A stretch of 64,000 bases of DNA from an uncultured Bacteroidales bacterium. GTDB taxonomy: Bacteria > Bacteroidota > Bacteroidia > Bacteroidales > Bacteroidaceae. Below the pieces are notes generated by a model. That model saw nothing but the letters and a program-made list of their open reading frames with translations. It ran no database searches and was not told where the DNA came from. Made by a program: the position numbers and the translations under genes. Position 1 is the first letter of the stretch; each line of letters begins with the position of its first letter. Below are positions 1-7,450 of this stretch, piece after piece. The stretch lies in contig CACZCZ010000012.1 in the NCBI GenBank assembly GCA_902779845.1, forward strand, positions 1-64,000. Reading direction: 5' to 3'.

Positions 1-1
1 C

Positions 2-976
2 CACTGGCGCCTCGGCTGCCAGTGCAAGGTCAAGGGCGACCTCGGCATCAAAGTGCCCGACAGCGTCCTCGGCGTCAAGGAGTGGGAGTGCACCGTTATC
101 GGCAACAAGAACGTGGCAACGTTCATCAAGGAGTACAAGGTGGCTCTGCCTGCTGGCGAGCACATGGACTTCGAGCCCGGCTCCTACGCTCAGATCAAGA
201 TCCCTGCTTTCGACTGCATCGACTACGACAAGGACTTCGACAAGTCCCTCATCGGCGACACCTATCTGCCCGCATGGGAGAAGTTCGGCCTCTTCCCGCT
301 CAAGTGTAAGAACCCCGAACCCACCATCCGTGCTTACTCCATGGCCAACTATCCCGACGAGGGCGACATCATCACCCTCAACGTCCGTATCGCCACGCCT
401 CCCTTCAAGCCGAAGGAGCAAGGCCCCGGCTTCATGGATGTCAACCCGGGTATCGCCTCTTCGTACATCTTCAGCCTCAAGCCCGGTGACAAGGTCATCA
501 TGAGCGGCCCTTACGGTGAGTTCCGTCCGCAGTACGGCACAGGCCGTGAGATGATTTGGGTCGGCGGTGGTGCCGGTATGGCTCCCCTGCGTGCTCAGAT
601 CATGCACATGCTCAAGGGCCACGGCGTGAAGGACGAAGACCGCAAGCGCCCCATGCACTACTTCTATGGTGCCCGTGCGCTGGAAGAGATTCCTTTCCTC
701 GACGACTTCCTGCAGCTCGAGAAGGACTTCCCCAACTTCCACTTCCACCTCGCTCTCGACCGTCCCGATCCCAAGGCCGATGCAGCTGGAATCAAGTACA
801 CCCCGGGCTTCGTGGCTCCCGTCATGGGCGACACCTACCTCAAGGCACACGAGGCACCCGAAGACTGCGAGTACTACCTCTGCGGTCCTCCAATGATGGC
901 CAAGACCGTCCTCGACCTCCTGCACTCCCTCGGCGTCGAAGACGACATGATCCGCTTCGACAACTTTGGCGGTTAG
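2..976 (+). CDS. nqrF: Na+-translocating NADH:quinone reductase subunit F, C-terminal part
   Basis: The gene runs off the left edge; reading frame 2 is open from the first base and gives 324 residues. The fragment opens with HWRLGCQ, whose Cys is the last ligand of the NqrF [2Fe-2S] cluster; the membrane anchor and the other cysteines lie outside the window. The FAD-binding ferredoxin-reductase barrel follows (EPGSYAQIKIP, RAYSMANYP), then the NADH-binding half with GGGAGMAPLRAQI and the terminal YLCGPPMM and RFDNFGG. NqrF takes electrons from NADH into the Na+-pumping complex in the inner membrane. It is normally the last gene of the nqr operon, which fits the terminator just downstream. Confidence 0.97.
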   Translation, partial: HWRLGCQCKVKGDLGIKVPDSVLGVKEWECTVIGNKNVATFIKEYKVALPAGEHMDFEPGSYAQIKIPAFDCIDYDKDFDKSLIGDTYLPAWEKFGLFPLKCKNPEPTIRAYSMANYPDEGDIITLNVRIATPPFKPKEQGPGFMDVNPGIASSYIFSLKPGDKVIMSGPYGEFRPQYGTGREMIWVGGGAGMAPLRAQIMHMLKGHGVKDEDRKRPMHYFYGARALEEIPFLDDFLQLEKDFPNFHFHLALDRPDPKADAAGIKYTPGFVAPVMGDTYLKAHEAPEDCEYYLCGPPMMAKTVLDLLHSLGVEDDMIRFDNFGG

Positions 977-1034
977 TGAGCGCCAAGAGAGCTTGCTCTC
1001 AAATGGCCGAGTGTAGCCAAAGTCAAATAACAGG

Positions 1035-1070
1035 AAGCATCCCGCTGTCGTCTGGCAGCGGGATGCTTTC
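1035..1070 (+). terminator. Intrinsic terminator after nqrF
   Basis: A perfect 13-bp stem (1035-1047 with 1056-1068) closes an 8-base loop and is followed by TTTC. The stem starts about 60 bases after the nqrF stop and ends 12 bases before the next start codon, so it should separate the two transcripts. A small palindrome, GAGAGCTTGCTCTC, lies upstream at 987-1000. Confidence 0.8.
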
Positions 1071-1079
1071 TCCTAAAGA

Positions 1080-2582
1080 ATGTCTGACCGCACTTACATA
1101 GCCATTGACCTGAAGTCCTTCTATGCTTCGGTGGAGTGCGTGGCCAGAGGACTTGATCCGCTGACCACGAACCTCGTCGTGGCTGACAGGAGCCGCACCG
1201 ACAAGACCATCTGTCTGGCCGTCTCGCCATCCATGAAAGCGTATGGCATCGGTGGACGGGCTCGATTGTTTGAAGTCGTGCAGCGAGTGAAGGAGGTCAA
1301 CTACGAGAGGCTGAGTAATGCAGGATGGCATTTCGCTGGCAAGTCGTCAGACGACACCCAACTGAAGACACATCCCGACTGGGAACTGGACTATATCGTG
1401 GCGCCGCCGCGTATGGCTCACTACATAGAAGTCAGCACGCAAGTCTATAAGACCTATCTGAAGTATGTCTCATCTGAGGATATTCATGTCTATAGCATCG
1501 ATGAGGTCTTCATCGATGTGACAGCCTATCTTGGAATCTATAAGGTGACACCGCATGAACTGGCCATCCGGATGATTCGCGATGTGCTGGCCACTACAGG
1601 CATCACTGCCACAGCAGGCATCGGCACAAACATGTATCTGGCCAAGGTGGCTATGGATATTGTGGCCAAGCACGTGGAGGCCGACAAGGATGGTGTTCGC
1701 ATTGCAGAGCTTGATGAGATGAGCTACCGTCGCACGCTCTGGAACCATCGTCCGCTGACAGCCTTCTGGCGAGTAGGGCGGGGCATTGCTGCGAAGTTGG
1801 CGCAGTATGGCATCACCACCATGGGACAGATAGCAAGGATGTCCCTACAGAACGAAGACTTCTTCTACCGACTGTTTGGCGTGAGTGCTGCGCTGCTCAT
1901 CGATCATGCCTGGGGGTGGGAACCGTGTACCATCGATTATATCAAGGCCTACCGTCCTGAGACGAACTCCTTCAGCAACAGCCAGGTGCTGCAGGAGCCC
2001 TATGAATGGGCCAAGGCGAAGGTTGTTCTGCAGGAGATGGCAGATGCCATGGCGCTTAGTCTCTTTTCGAAACAACTGGTGGCAGACCAACTGGTGCTGA
2101 CCATCAACTACGACACGGTGAACCTGACCGACCCCGAGCGCAAAGCACGCTATACAGGTCCTGTGACGGCAGACTACTACGGACGTACAGTGCCCAAATC
2201 TGCGCATGGGACAGAGAACCTGTCACGACAGACTTCATCCTCCACGCTGATTACGGATGCAGCAGTACGCCTCTATGAGCGCATCACCAATCCGGACCTC
2301 CTCATCCGGCGCATCACATTGGTCACAAATCACGTGGTGCCTGAGACGCAGGCCAACGTAAATCCAGCGCCTGAACAACTCGACCTCTTCACGGATTACG
2401 AGGCCGAGGCACAGCGCCACCAGAAAGAGGAAGATGCATTGAATAAGGAACGTCGGTTGCAGGCTGCACAGTTGGCCATCAAATCACGTTTCGGCAAGAA
2501 TGCCATCCTACGTGGTGTGAGCTTTACCGAAGGGGCAACAGCCAAAGATCGCAACTCACAAATAGGAGGACATAAAGCGTAG
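1080..2582 (+). CDS. Y-family DNA polymerase (UmuC/DinB/UvrX type)
   Basis: This is a 500-residue translesion DNA polymerase. The N-terminus DLKSFYASVE carries the first catalytic acidic residue (Asp10) and the steric-gate aromatic. YSIDEVF supplies Asp141 and Glu142, the second metal-binding pair. TAGIGTNMYLAK and the helix-hairpin-helix region (FWRVGRGIAAKL) follow, then a little-finger-like part and a long tail after about residue 420. The length and the following YolD-like gene match the UvrX/YqjW-like branch often found on mobile or accessory DNA, rather than the shorter DinB. The expected role is error-prone synthesis across damaged bases. The ATG lies just after the nqrF terminator; no LexA-type box was recognised. 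Confidence 0.93.
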   Translation: MSDRTYIAIDLKSFYASVECVARGLDPLTTNLVVADRSRTDKTICLAVSPSMKAYGIGGRARLFEVVQRVKEVNYERLSNAGWHFAGKSSDDTQLKTHPDWELDYIVAPPRMAHYIEVSTQVYKTYLKYVSSEDIHVYSIDEVFIDVTAYLGIYKVTPHELAIRMIRDVLATTGITATAGIGTNMYLAKVAMDIVAKHVEADKDGVRIAELDEMSYRRTLWNHRPLTAFWRVGRGIAAKLAQYGITTMGQIARMSLQNEDFFYRLFGVSAALLIDHAWGWEPCTIDYIKAYRPETNSFSNSQVLQEPYEWAKAKVVLQEMADAMALSLFSKQLVADQLVLTINYDTVNLTDPERKARYTGPVTADYYGRTVPKSAHGTENLSRQTSSSTLITDAAVRLYERITNPDLLIRRITLVTNHVVPETQANVNPAPEQLDLFTDYEAEAQRHQKEEDALNKERRLQAAQLAIKSRFGKNAILRGVSFTEGATAKDRNSQIGGHKA

Positions 2583-2587
2583 GATGA

Positions 2588-2622
2588 TTTGACAATTTGA
2601 CAATTTGACAATTTGACGATTT
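2588..2622 (+). repeat. Tandem octamer array, TTTGACAA x4
   Basis: Four head-to-tail 8-base units (2588, 2596, 2604, 2612; the last is TTTGACGA) fill the gap between the polymerase stop and the next ATG at 2630. Similar octamer leaders occur at 29050 and 35132. Confidence 0.9.
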
Positions 2623-2629
2623 ACCATTT

Positions 2630-2791
2630 ATGGACAACTACGAAGACATCATCAACCTGCCACATCCTGTTTCGAAGAAGCATCCACAGATGTCAATGAT
2701 GCAAAGGGCTGCTCAGTTTGCTCCTTTTGCCGCATTGACAGGCTATGATGATGCCATCAGCGAGGCTACGGAAAAGCAATCACTTGATTAG
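2630..2791 (+). CDS. Short YolD-like protein, probably truncated
   Basis: This 53-residue reading frame starts with MDNYEDIINLPHP and contains MMQRAAQFAPFAALTGYDDAI. That matches the conserved core of YolD-like proteins (RAAQF-PFAALTGYD), small partners usually encoded next to UvrX/YqjW-type Y-family polymerases. Family members usually run on to about 100-120 residues. This one stops soon after the core (EATEKQSLD), so it has probably lost its C-terminal half, or an early stop separates the parts. It sits 47 bases after the polymerase gene. The family call is good; whether it still works is unknown. Confidence 0.75.
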   Translation: MDNYEDIINLPHPVSKKHPQMSMMQRAAQFAPFAALTGYDDAISEATEKQSLD

Positions 2792-2895
2792 CACAAATTC
2801 CCTCCAAAACATGGATGCACACAATGCGCTCAATCCTCAACGTAAAACTACAAATAGGTTCGCGCGCGTGCGCGTAAGAGATTTTGCTAAAAAAA

Positions 2896-2988
2896 CCTAC
2901 ACTCCTACACCATTGATGGTTAATCGTCAGAGTATAAATTGGTTAAGCTGGTGTAGGTTAGAGTGTAGGTTGGCCGAAAAGGTGTAGG
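2896..2988. repeat. Inverted octamer set (CCTACACY / RGTGTAGG)
   Basis: Two tandem units, CCTACACT and CCTACACC (2896-2911), are mirrored by three inverted units (2950-2957, 2962-2969, 2981-2988). The 38 bases between them are AT-rich but hold no long palindrome. The layout resembles the inverted octamer cassettes at 22057-22218 and 22411-22608. Confidence 0.7.
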
Positions 2989-3089
2989 TTTTAACATCTG
3001 TTTAACATTTCACACGAATAAGGGCTGGGATGATTGCATGGTATGCTTGCTGTGAGTCCATGAGTTTCCAGTGTGTATGACCTCCAGTC

Positions 3090-3170
3090 GTAAGAGTAAG
3101 ATCTTCCTGCTGTAAGAGTAAAATCTTCTTGCTGTAAGAGTAATATCTTCCTGCCGCAAGAGCAAGATCT
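3090..3170. repeat. 22-base-period tandem array 1
   Basis: Units begin at exactly 3090, 3112, 3134 and 3156 (the last partial). Each holds the core AAGAGTAAGATCTT or a close variant, with an AAGATCTT-like palindrome and a conserved CCTGCTGT-like spacer. The core has the same form (AAGAnnnnnnTCTT) as the array at 22319. Confidence 0.85.
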
Positions 3171-3198
3171 GTTGGTTTTTGCCACTGGTGGCAAATTG

Positions 3199-3262
3199 TT
3201 TTCTCACTTGTGAGAAAATTGTTTCTCATAGGTGAGAAAAGTGTTTCTCATAGGTGAGAAAA
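3199..3262. repeat. 22-base-period array 2 of TTCTCA/TGAGAA palindromes
   Basis: Three units with TTCTCA starting at 3201, 3223 and 3245. Each forms a small hairpin; the first is a perfect 9-bp stem with a TT loop. It lies 33 bases beyond the stop codon of the minus-strand esterase gene, so on that strand it could act as a 3' transcript end, though it lacks a long T run. Confidence 0.85.
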
Positions 3263-3295
3263 TCGATAAGAACAGGCATGATATGGGTTGTCATC

Positions 3296-5107
3296 TTATT
3301 TGATGATGTATTTCCTGCCGTTCTGGATATAAATGCCTTTGGGAAGTTGGCGGTTGTCGGAGGGATGTTTGATGATGCGGCCACTGAGGTCATAGGTGCC
3401 AGCGGCTGAAGTGTGTGCCGCCTGCTCCGTGGGTGTGGCGCTGATGCCAGTAGGGGTGTAGCTCTTGGCAATCAGGGAAAGCTGTCCGATGATGCAGTCG
3501 CTCCATTCCGATGCTGCAGAGTAGAAGGCGATGGTGTAGATGGCTTCTTCGGTGATTTCAAACTCAAAGGCCTGCTGTGTCAGATTGCCGAAGCTGTTGG
3601 AGGCTGAATTGCCGATGTTGACGTCTGGGGTATAAGTCTGCTTGGCAACGCAAGAGCCGCCTGAGCGCTTCTCGATGCAAACGTCCACGGCGCCGAAGTC
3701 GGGCATATTCCAGTTGCAGATCTTGTAGCGCAACAAGTATTGTCCGGGCGTCAGCGTCAGCGTAGTGCCGGCATCGGCCAGCCCGAATTTGGCCCAGCCC
3801 TGTTTGGCTCTTCCGTTGATGTTGCGAAAGTAAAGGCCGGTGCCGAGTCCACGGGGTGTCCCTGTGAACTCCAGCACGCGGCAGCCCTGGTTGTAACCGC
3901 TGCTGTAGCCTGTGCGGCGTTCGCTGCTGTCATAGGTCGTCCACCCAGCGGGGATGGCACCGGCCTCGCTGAAGGAGGAGAAGGTGACGGCCGCTAACGG
4001 GGCCTGCATCGTGACCTCCACGGTGGCAGAGCTCGTCTCGCCGTCGTTGTCCGTGGCCACAACCTTCAGCGTGTGCTTGCCCTTCTTGACATCGGTGAGC
4101 ATAGCCTTGTAGGGCTTGGCAGTGCAGGTGGCCAGCAACGTCTTGTCATCGTAGAACTCCACCTTCTCAACGGTCCCATTGGGGTCATCGGCGTTGGCTG
4201 TGATGGTGATGTCAGGAAAGAAAGCTTCGCCGGAGGGGGCATAGCAGATGTATTTCAGGCCAGCCTTCGGAGCAGTGATGCTGACGTTGGGCGTGGTCTT
4301 GTTCAGCGTGTAGTTCTTGCAGAAGTTCCAGATTTCCTTGCCCGTATATACCTGCGGTTCCTTGCAGATCCAGTGGCCTTTGTCGGCGAGTTCCAGCAGT
4401 CGCACTTCCACGCCGTCGTTGCCTGGTCCCCAGATGTGGAGCTTAGCGCCGCCGAAGCCGTTGTAGCTGGTCTTCACCCTGGCTGTCGTGGGGCAGCCAT
4501 TGTGGTTGATCCACACATTCAACGCAGGCTGCACGCCGCTGAAGCCGCAGGTGGCATCGCCTGTGCCATGGATGTGCAGGATCGGCAGTGGTCGCACGTT
4601 GGCGCCCGCCGAGGCACCACCCATGGGGTAGCCGCTGACAGGCGCGAAGGCAGCGATGAGGTCGGGGATGCGGTTCATGGCATGGTAGGTGAACATTCCG
4701 CCCATGGAGAAGCCGCCGAGATAGACGCGGTTGCGGTCGATCTTGTGCTGCGTCACCATCTTGTCGATGATGGCCTTAACGAAGTTAATGTCGCGGTCGC
4801 CGCTGGTGTCCCATGCTTTGTTGATGCCGTTGGGGAAGACAACCACGAACTTTGCCGTGTCGCAGACGGCTTCCATACTCACCGTCTCATTCTTGAACTC
4901 GCTGTTCTGCATCCAGTTGGCATCTTGGTTGTAGCCGTGACAGAAGATGAGCAGCGGACGGTTCTCGCCGAGGTTGCTGGGCGCATAGACATTGTACGAG
5001 CGTGTGGTGCCGTCAACCACGATGTTGTCTGCTTTCACAGACATCAGTCCTGCAAGGAGCAGCAGGAGTAAACAGAAGGAGTGTTTCATAATGGTTGTAT
5101 ATTTCAT
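3296..5107 (-). CDS. Secreted CE1-type esterase (PHB depolymerase/feruloyl esterase-like) with C-terminal sorting tail
   Basis: This 603-residue protein has a signal peptide (HSFCLLLLLLAGLMSVKA). The alpha/beta-hydrolase domain spans about residues 27-280, with LLIFCHGYNQD, nucleophile motif GGFSMGG (Ser134) and ILHIHGTGD before the probable acid residue. An Ig-like domain (SITAPKAG...DNDGETSSATVEV) and a beta-sandwich module resembling the end of the GH98 neighbour follow. The tail LPKGIYIQNGRKYIIK fits type IX secretion cargo. The family includes feruloyl and acetylxylan esterases; in this operon, removing ferulate or acetyl groups from xylan is likely. It is the last gene, 6 bases after the CotH gene. 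An in-frame ATG at 5089 is an alternative start. Confidence 0.85.
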   Translation of the reverse strand: MKYTTIMKHSFCLLLLLLAGLMSVKADNIVVDGTTRSYNVYAPSNLGENRPLLIFCHGYNQDANWMQNSEFKNETVSMEAVCDTAKFVVVFPNGINKAWDTSGDRDINFVKAIIDKMVTQHKIDRNRVYLGGFSMGGMFTYHAMNRIPDLIAAFAPVSGYPMGGASAGANVRPLPILHIHGTGDATCGFSGVQPALNVWINHNGCPTTARVKTSYNGFGGAKLHIWGPGNDGVEVRLLELADKGHWICKEPQVYTGKEIWNFCKNYTLNKTTPNVSITAPKAGLKYICYAPSGEAFFPDITITANADDPNGTVEKVEFYDDKTLLATCTAKPYKAMLTDVKKGKHTLKVVATDNDGETSSATVEVTMQAPLAAVTFSSFSEAGAIPAGWTTYDSSERRTGYSSGYNQGCRVLEFTGTPRGLGTGLYFRNINGRAKQGWAKFGLADAGTTLTLTPGQYLLRYKICNWNMPDFGAVDVCIEKRSGGSCVAKQTYTPDVNIGNSASNSFGNLTQQAFEFEITEEAIYTIAFYSAASEWSDCIIGQLSLIAKSYTPTGISATPTEQAAHTSAAGTYDLSGRIIKHPSDNRQLPKGIYIQNGRKYIIK

Positions 5108-5113
5108 AAGTTT

Positions 5114-7432
5114 TTACTTGACAACGATTTTCTTCCCGTTCCTTATATATATACCCTTGGTGGGACGGTCAACCACTTGACCGCTCAGGTTGTAGTAGCG
5201 TCCGTCATTGATGCTGCGGAAGTTGTTGGCGGCGATGGAGGTGTCATCAGACTTCGGCACGAGATAGACGGCTTTCACGAGGGCGCTGGCATTCCAGTTC
5301 ACCTTGATGGCATTCAGGTGGATGTAATCCTCGTCGTGGGCAGCACCTTTGTTGTTAAGCCTGTCCTTCAGGTCTGTCAGGGGGATGATGAGACATCCGT
5401 ATTCGCTGTCCCAGTAGGGGCTGTTCTCGTTGACGCTGACTTGCAGCTCCTTCCATGTGCGCTCCTGGTTGTTCTGTCGGTTGACGAGGATGCGCAGGTT
5501 GCCGGAGCCTCGGATGACCAGTTTGTCATATTCCGTGATGTCGGCATATTTATATTCGCTGACAGAGCTGAGACCAGCCACCACGCCGCCTCCTGAGAGA
5601 ATCGACTTCAGGTGCACCTCAGCATCGCGGCAGTTGCCCACAGCCTGGGCATCGCCATCTGTGCCGTCCCAGTCATAGAACATATCTGAGGCCATGAGCA
5701 ACCAGTCGTCCGGAGCCTCGAAGTCGTCGATGTCCACGTGGGCCAGAATCTGGTTGAGGACGATGTCTGTGCGATAGGGGAAATAGGTTGTGAGCAGACG
5801 GTTGCGCTCAGGCAGGTAGAAGTCTTCCACGGTGTAAAGCTGTCCGCGCGACTGCCATGGGTGAACATCGCGGCGATAGTCGCCCCATCGTGCTGCCTCG
5901 TCGTAGAGCGCTTTGTCGATGGTGTTGTAGAGGCTGTCCCAGACTTCCACCACAGATGTCTCGCCGAGCAGGCCGTCGTCGGAGAGCAGTTGCTTGGCAC
6001 GGCGGACATAGCGGCGTGCGAAGTCATCGTTGTGCAGCAGCTGTCGGAATAGGGTAGTGGGGATGCCGTTATTCGGTGAGCCGTCGGCGAGGTTTTCGTT
6101 GACGTTGAGCAGAACCAACTCGCTGTCCCAGCACAGGAAGCGGAAGCCCTCGCTCACGCTCTCCTCGTTGTTATGGCGACGGATGGCATACCAGTTGTGA
6201 TGGTCCCAGTCTGTGTTGCCTCCATACTGGTTGATAATCATGTAGTCGATGAAGTGGTCGATGTCCAGGAGCGTGTCCAGTCGTGCATAGGCTTCATCGT
6301 CGGGGTCGCTGCCCACGGCTGCTGCCGTTGCCAACATCTGGTTCCACGCTTCCATCGTTCCCTCGCTGGCTTCGATGTGGTTGCCACCGTCCTCTTCTAC
6401 CTTGATGACGTCGATGTCGCTCTTGTCGGCTCCCAGATGGTTCTTTCCAAACTGGTCATCCACGCGCTCAGAGATGTTGTAGAGTCCCCAGTACATCCCG
6501 TTCAGGAAGAGATGCACGTAGAGGGCGTTGACGCTGGTGTCTCCCATCTTCCGCTGCATGCGGCGTGTCCATACATCGCGCGTATATTGTGCTCTCTGGC
6601 GGTTGGTGTTGTCCCAGTGGTACCATGTGTAGCCGAAATGACAGCGCACCACCAGTTGGTCGAACTGTGCCGGCTCGTCCTCGCCGAAGACGGGGTATTT
6701 CATCGTCTTCTTGCCGTACTCCTTCTTGAAGACGAGACGGAACGAGTGCTTGGGATTCTTCTCTGCCAGACGGCCGTGGCCGCCATGCAGACGCACGCCA
6801 CAGCCGCCGCTGTAGTCGTGCTCCTGCGGACCTCCGAAGAGCTCCACGCTGGCCGGGCGTGTCCAGCCGTGTCCTGTGCCGTCGCCCACGGGCGGTCCCG
6901 TGAAGATGTATATGCCGCCCCGTTCCTCGTCCCTCTCTTTGCTGAAGAAGTTGTCCTTGTCCGAGACGATGCTGAGGATAGGCAGCTGTCTGAGGCCTTC
7001 GATGATCTGTGGCCGCAGCGTGGCATCGGAGGTCATCTCAGGGTCCATCTCGTAGTCCGCGATGGCCGTACCTGCAATCTGGCAATAAGCGCCCCATTCC
7101 GTGGGGTAGCCTGTGGGGTTATTGGGTTGCGAGAGGACCGAGTGGACAAAGATGTAACTGGCCGTGGCAACAGGTGAGATGCTGTCTCCCACCACTTCCA
7201 CAGCACGCAGGATGGTGGTCCTGGTGACGGTCAGCGGCGTTGAATACAGACGACTGGCTGCCGTCGGCGTGCTGCCGTCGGTGGTGTAGTGGATGTCAGC
7301 GCCGGAGTCGCTGGTGATGTTGACGACAAGCGTTCCGCCGTCATAGAGGCCGTGCGGCTGCGAGAACTTGGGTTGTGCCGCAGCGGTTGTGGCCAGGAAT
7401 GCGGCTACGAGAACAGGAGAGAAGCGTCTCAT
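5114..7432 (-). CDS. Secreted CotH-kinase-family protein with chitobiase-like domain
   Basis: This 772-residue protein has a signal peptide (RRFSPVLVAAFLATTAAAQ). A chitobiase/hexosaminidase C-terminal-type fold follows (IHYTTDGSTPT, near residues 45-95). A CotH domain spans about residues 150-500, with GLYNISERVDDQFG near residue 317 and FLCWDSELVL near 434, regions that in CotH proteins hold the nucleotide/metal site. The tail (NGRYYNLSGQVVD, then GIYIRNGKKIVVK) fits type IX export. Characterised CotH proteins are atypical protein kinases of spore coats. Secreted Bacteroidetes forms have no assured role, and membership of a xylan operon suggests work on, or at, plant polymer. It lies 18 bases after GH115 and 6 before the esterase. 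Confidence 0.85.
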   Translation of the reverse strand: MRRFSPVLVAAFLATTAAAQPKFSQPHGLYDGGTLVVNITSDSGADIHYTTDGSTPTAASRLYSTPLTVTRTTILRAVEVVGDSISPVATASYIFVHSVLSQPNNPTGYPTEWGAYCQIAGTAIADYEMDPEMTSDATLRPQIIEGLRQLPILSIVSDKDNFFSKERDEERGGIYIFTGPPVGDGTGHGWTRPASVELFGGPQEHDYSGGCGVRLHGGHGRLAEKNPKHSFRLVFKKEYGKKTMKYPVFGEDEPAQFDQLVVRCHFGYTWYHWDNTNRQRAQYTRDVWTRRMQRKMGDTSVNALYVHLFLNGMYWGLYNISERVDDQFGKNHLGADKSDIDVIKVEEDGGNHIEASEGTMEAWNQMLATAAAVGSDPDDEAYARLDTLLDIDHFIDYMIINQYGGNTDWDHHNWYAIRRHNNEESVSEGFRFLCWDSELVLLNVNENLADGSPNNGIPTTLFRQLLHNDDFARRYVRRAKQLLSDDGLLGETSVVEVWDSLYNTIDKALYDEAARWGDYRRDVHPWQSRGQLYTVEDFYLPERNRLLTTYFPYRTDIVLNQILAHVDIDDFEAPDDWLLMASDMFYDWDGTDGDAQAVGNCRDAEVHLKSILSGGGVVAGLSSVSEYKYADITEYDKLVIRGSGNLRILVNRQNNQERTWKELQVSVNENSPYWDSEYGCLIIPLTDLKDRLNNKGAAHDEDYIHLNAIKVNWNASALVKAVYLVPKSDDTSIAANNFRSINDGRYYNLSGQVVDRPTKGIYIRNGKKIVVK

Positions 7433-7450
7433 TTTATTGTGTGGTGTGTT

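Larger units (their letters stand above)
2792..3295. other. Gene-free stretch with repeat structure
   Basis: About 500 bases without a convincing gene. The short open frames here run through repeats and match no family I recognise. It holds an inverted octamer set (2896-2988) and two 22-base-period arrays (3090-3170 and 3199-3262). It is the 3' side of both the polymerase/YolD pair (plus strand) and the xylan operon (minus strand), so the hairpins may help end transcription from either side. Confidence 0.7.

Noticed and set aside
2745-2987. 80-codon plus-strand frame in the gap after the polymerase
   Set aside because: It overlaps the YolD-like frame and runs through the inverted octamers; no similarity recognised.
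2991-3229. Three overlapping minus-strand frames of 65-75 codons
   Set aside because: They are produced by the 22-base repeats, which read open in all frames; the proteins are repeat translations.
3090-3262. Possible CRISPR array
   Set aside because: Units repeat head to tail with 6-8 base conserved linkers and no unique spacers, and no cas gene is in the window.
4073-5071. Plus-strand frame of 332 codons opposite the esterase
   Set aside because: The esterase on the other strand has a signal peptide, catalytic motif and tail; this frame has nothing comparable.
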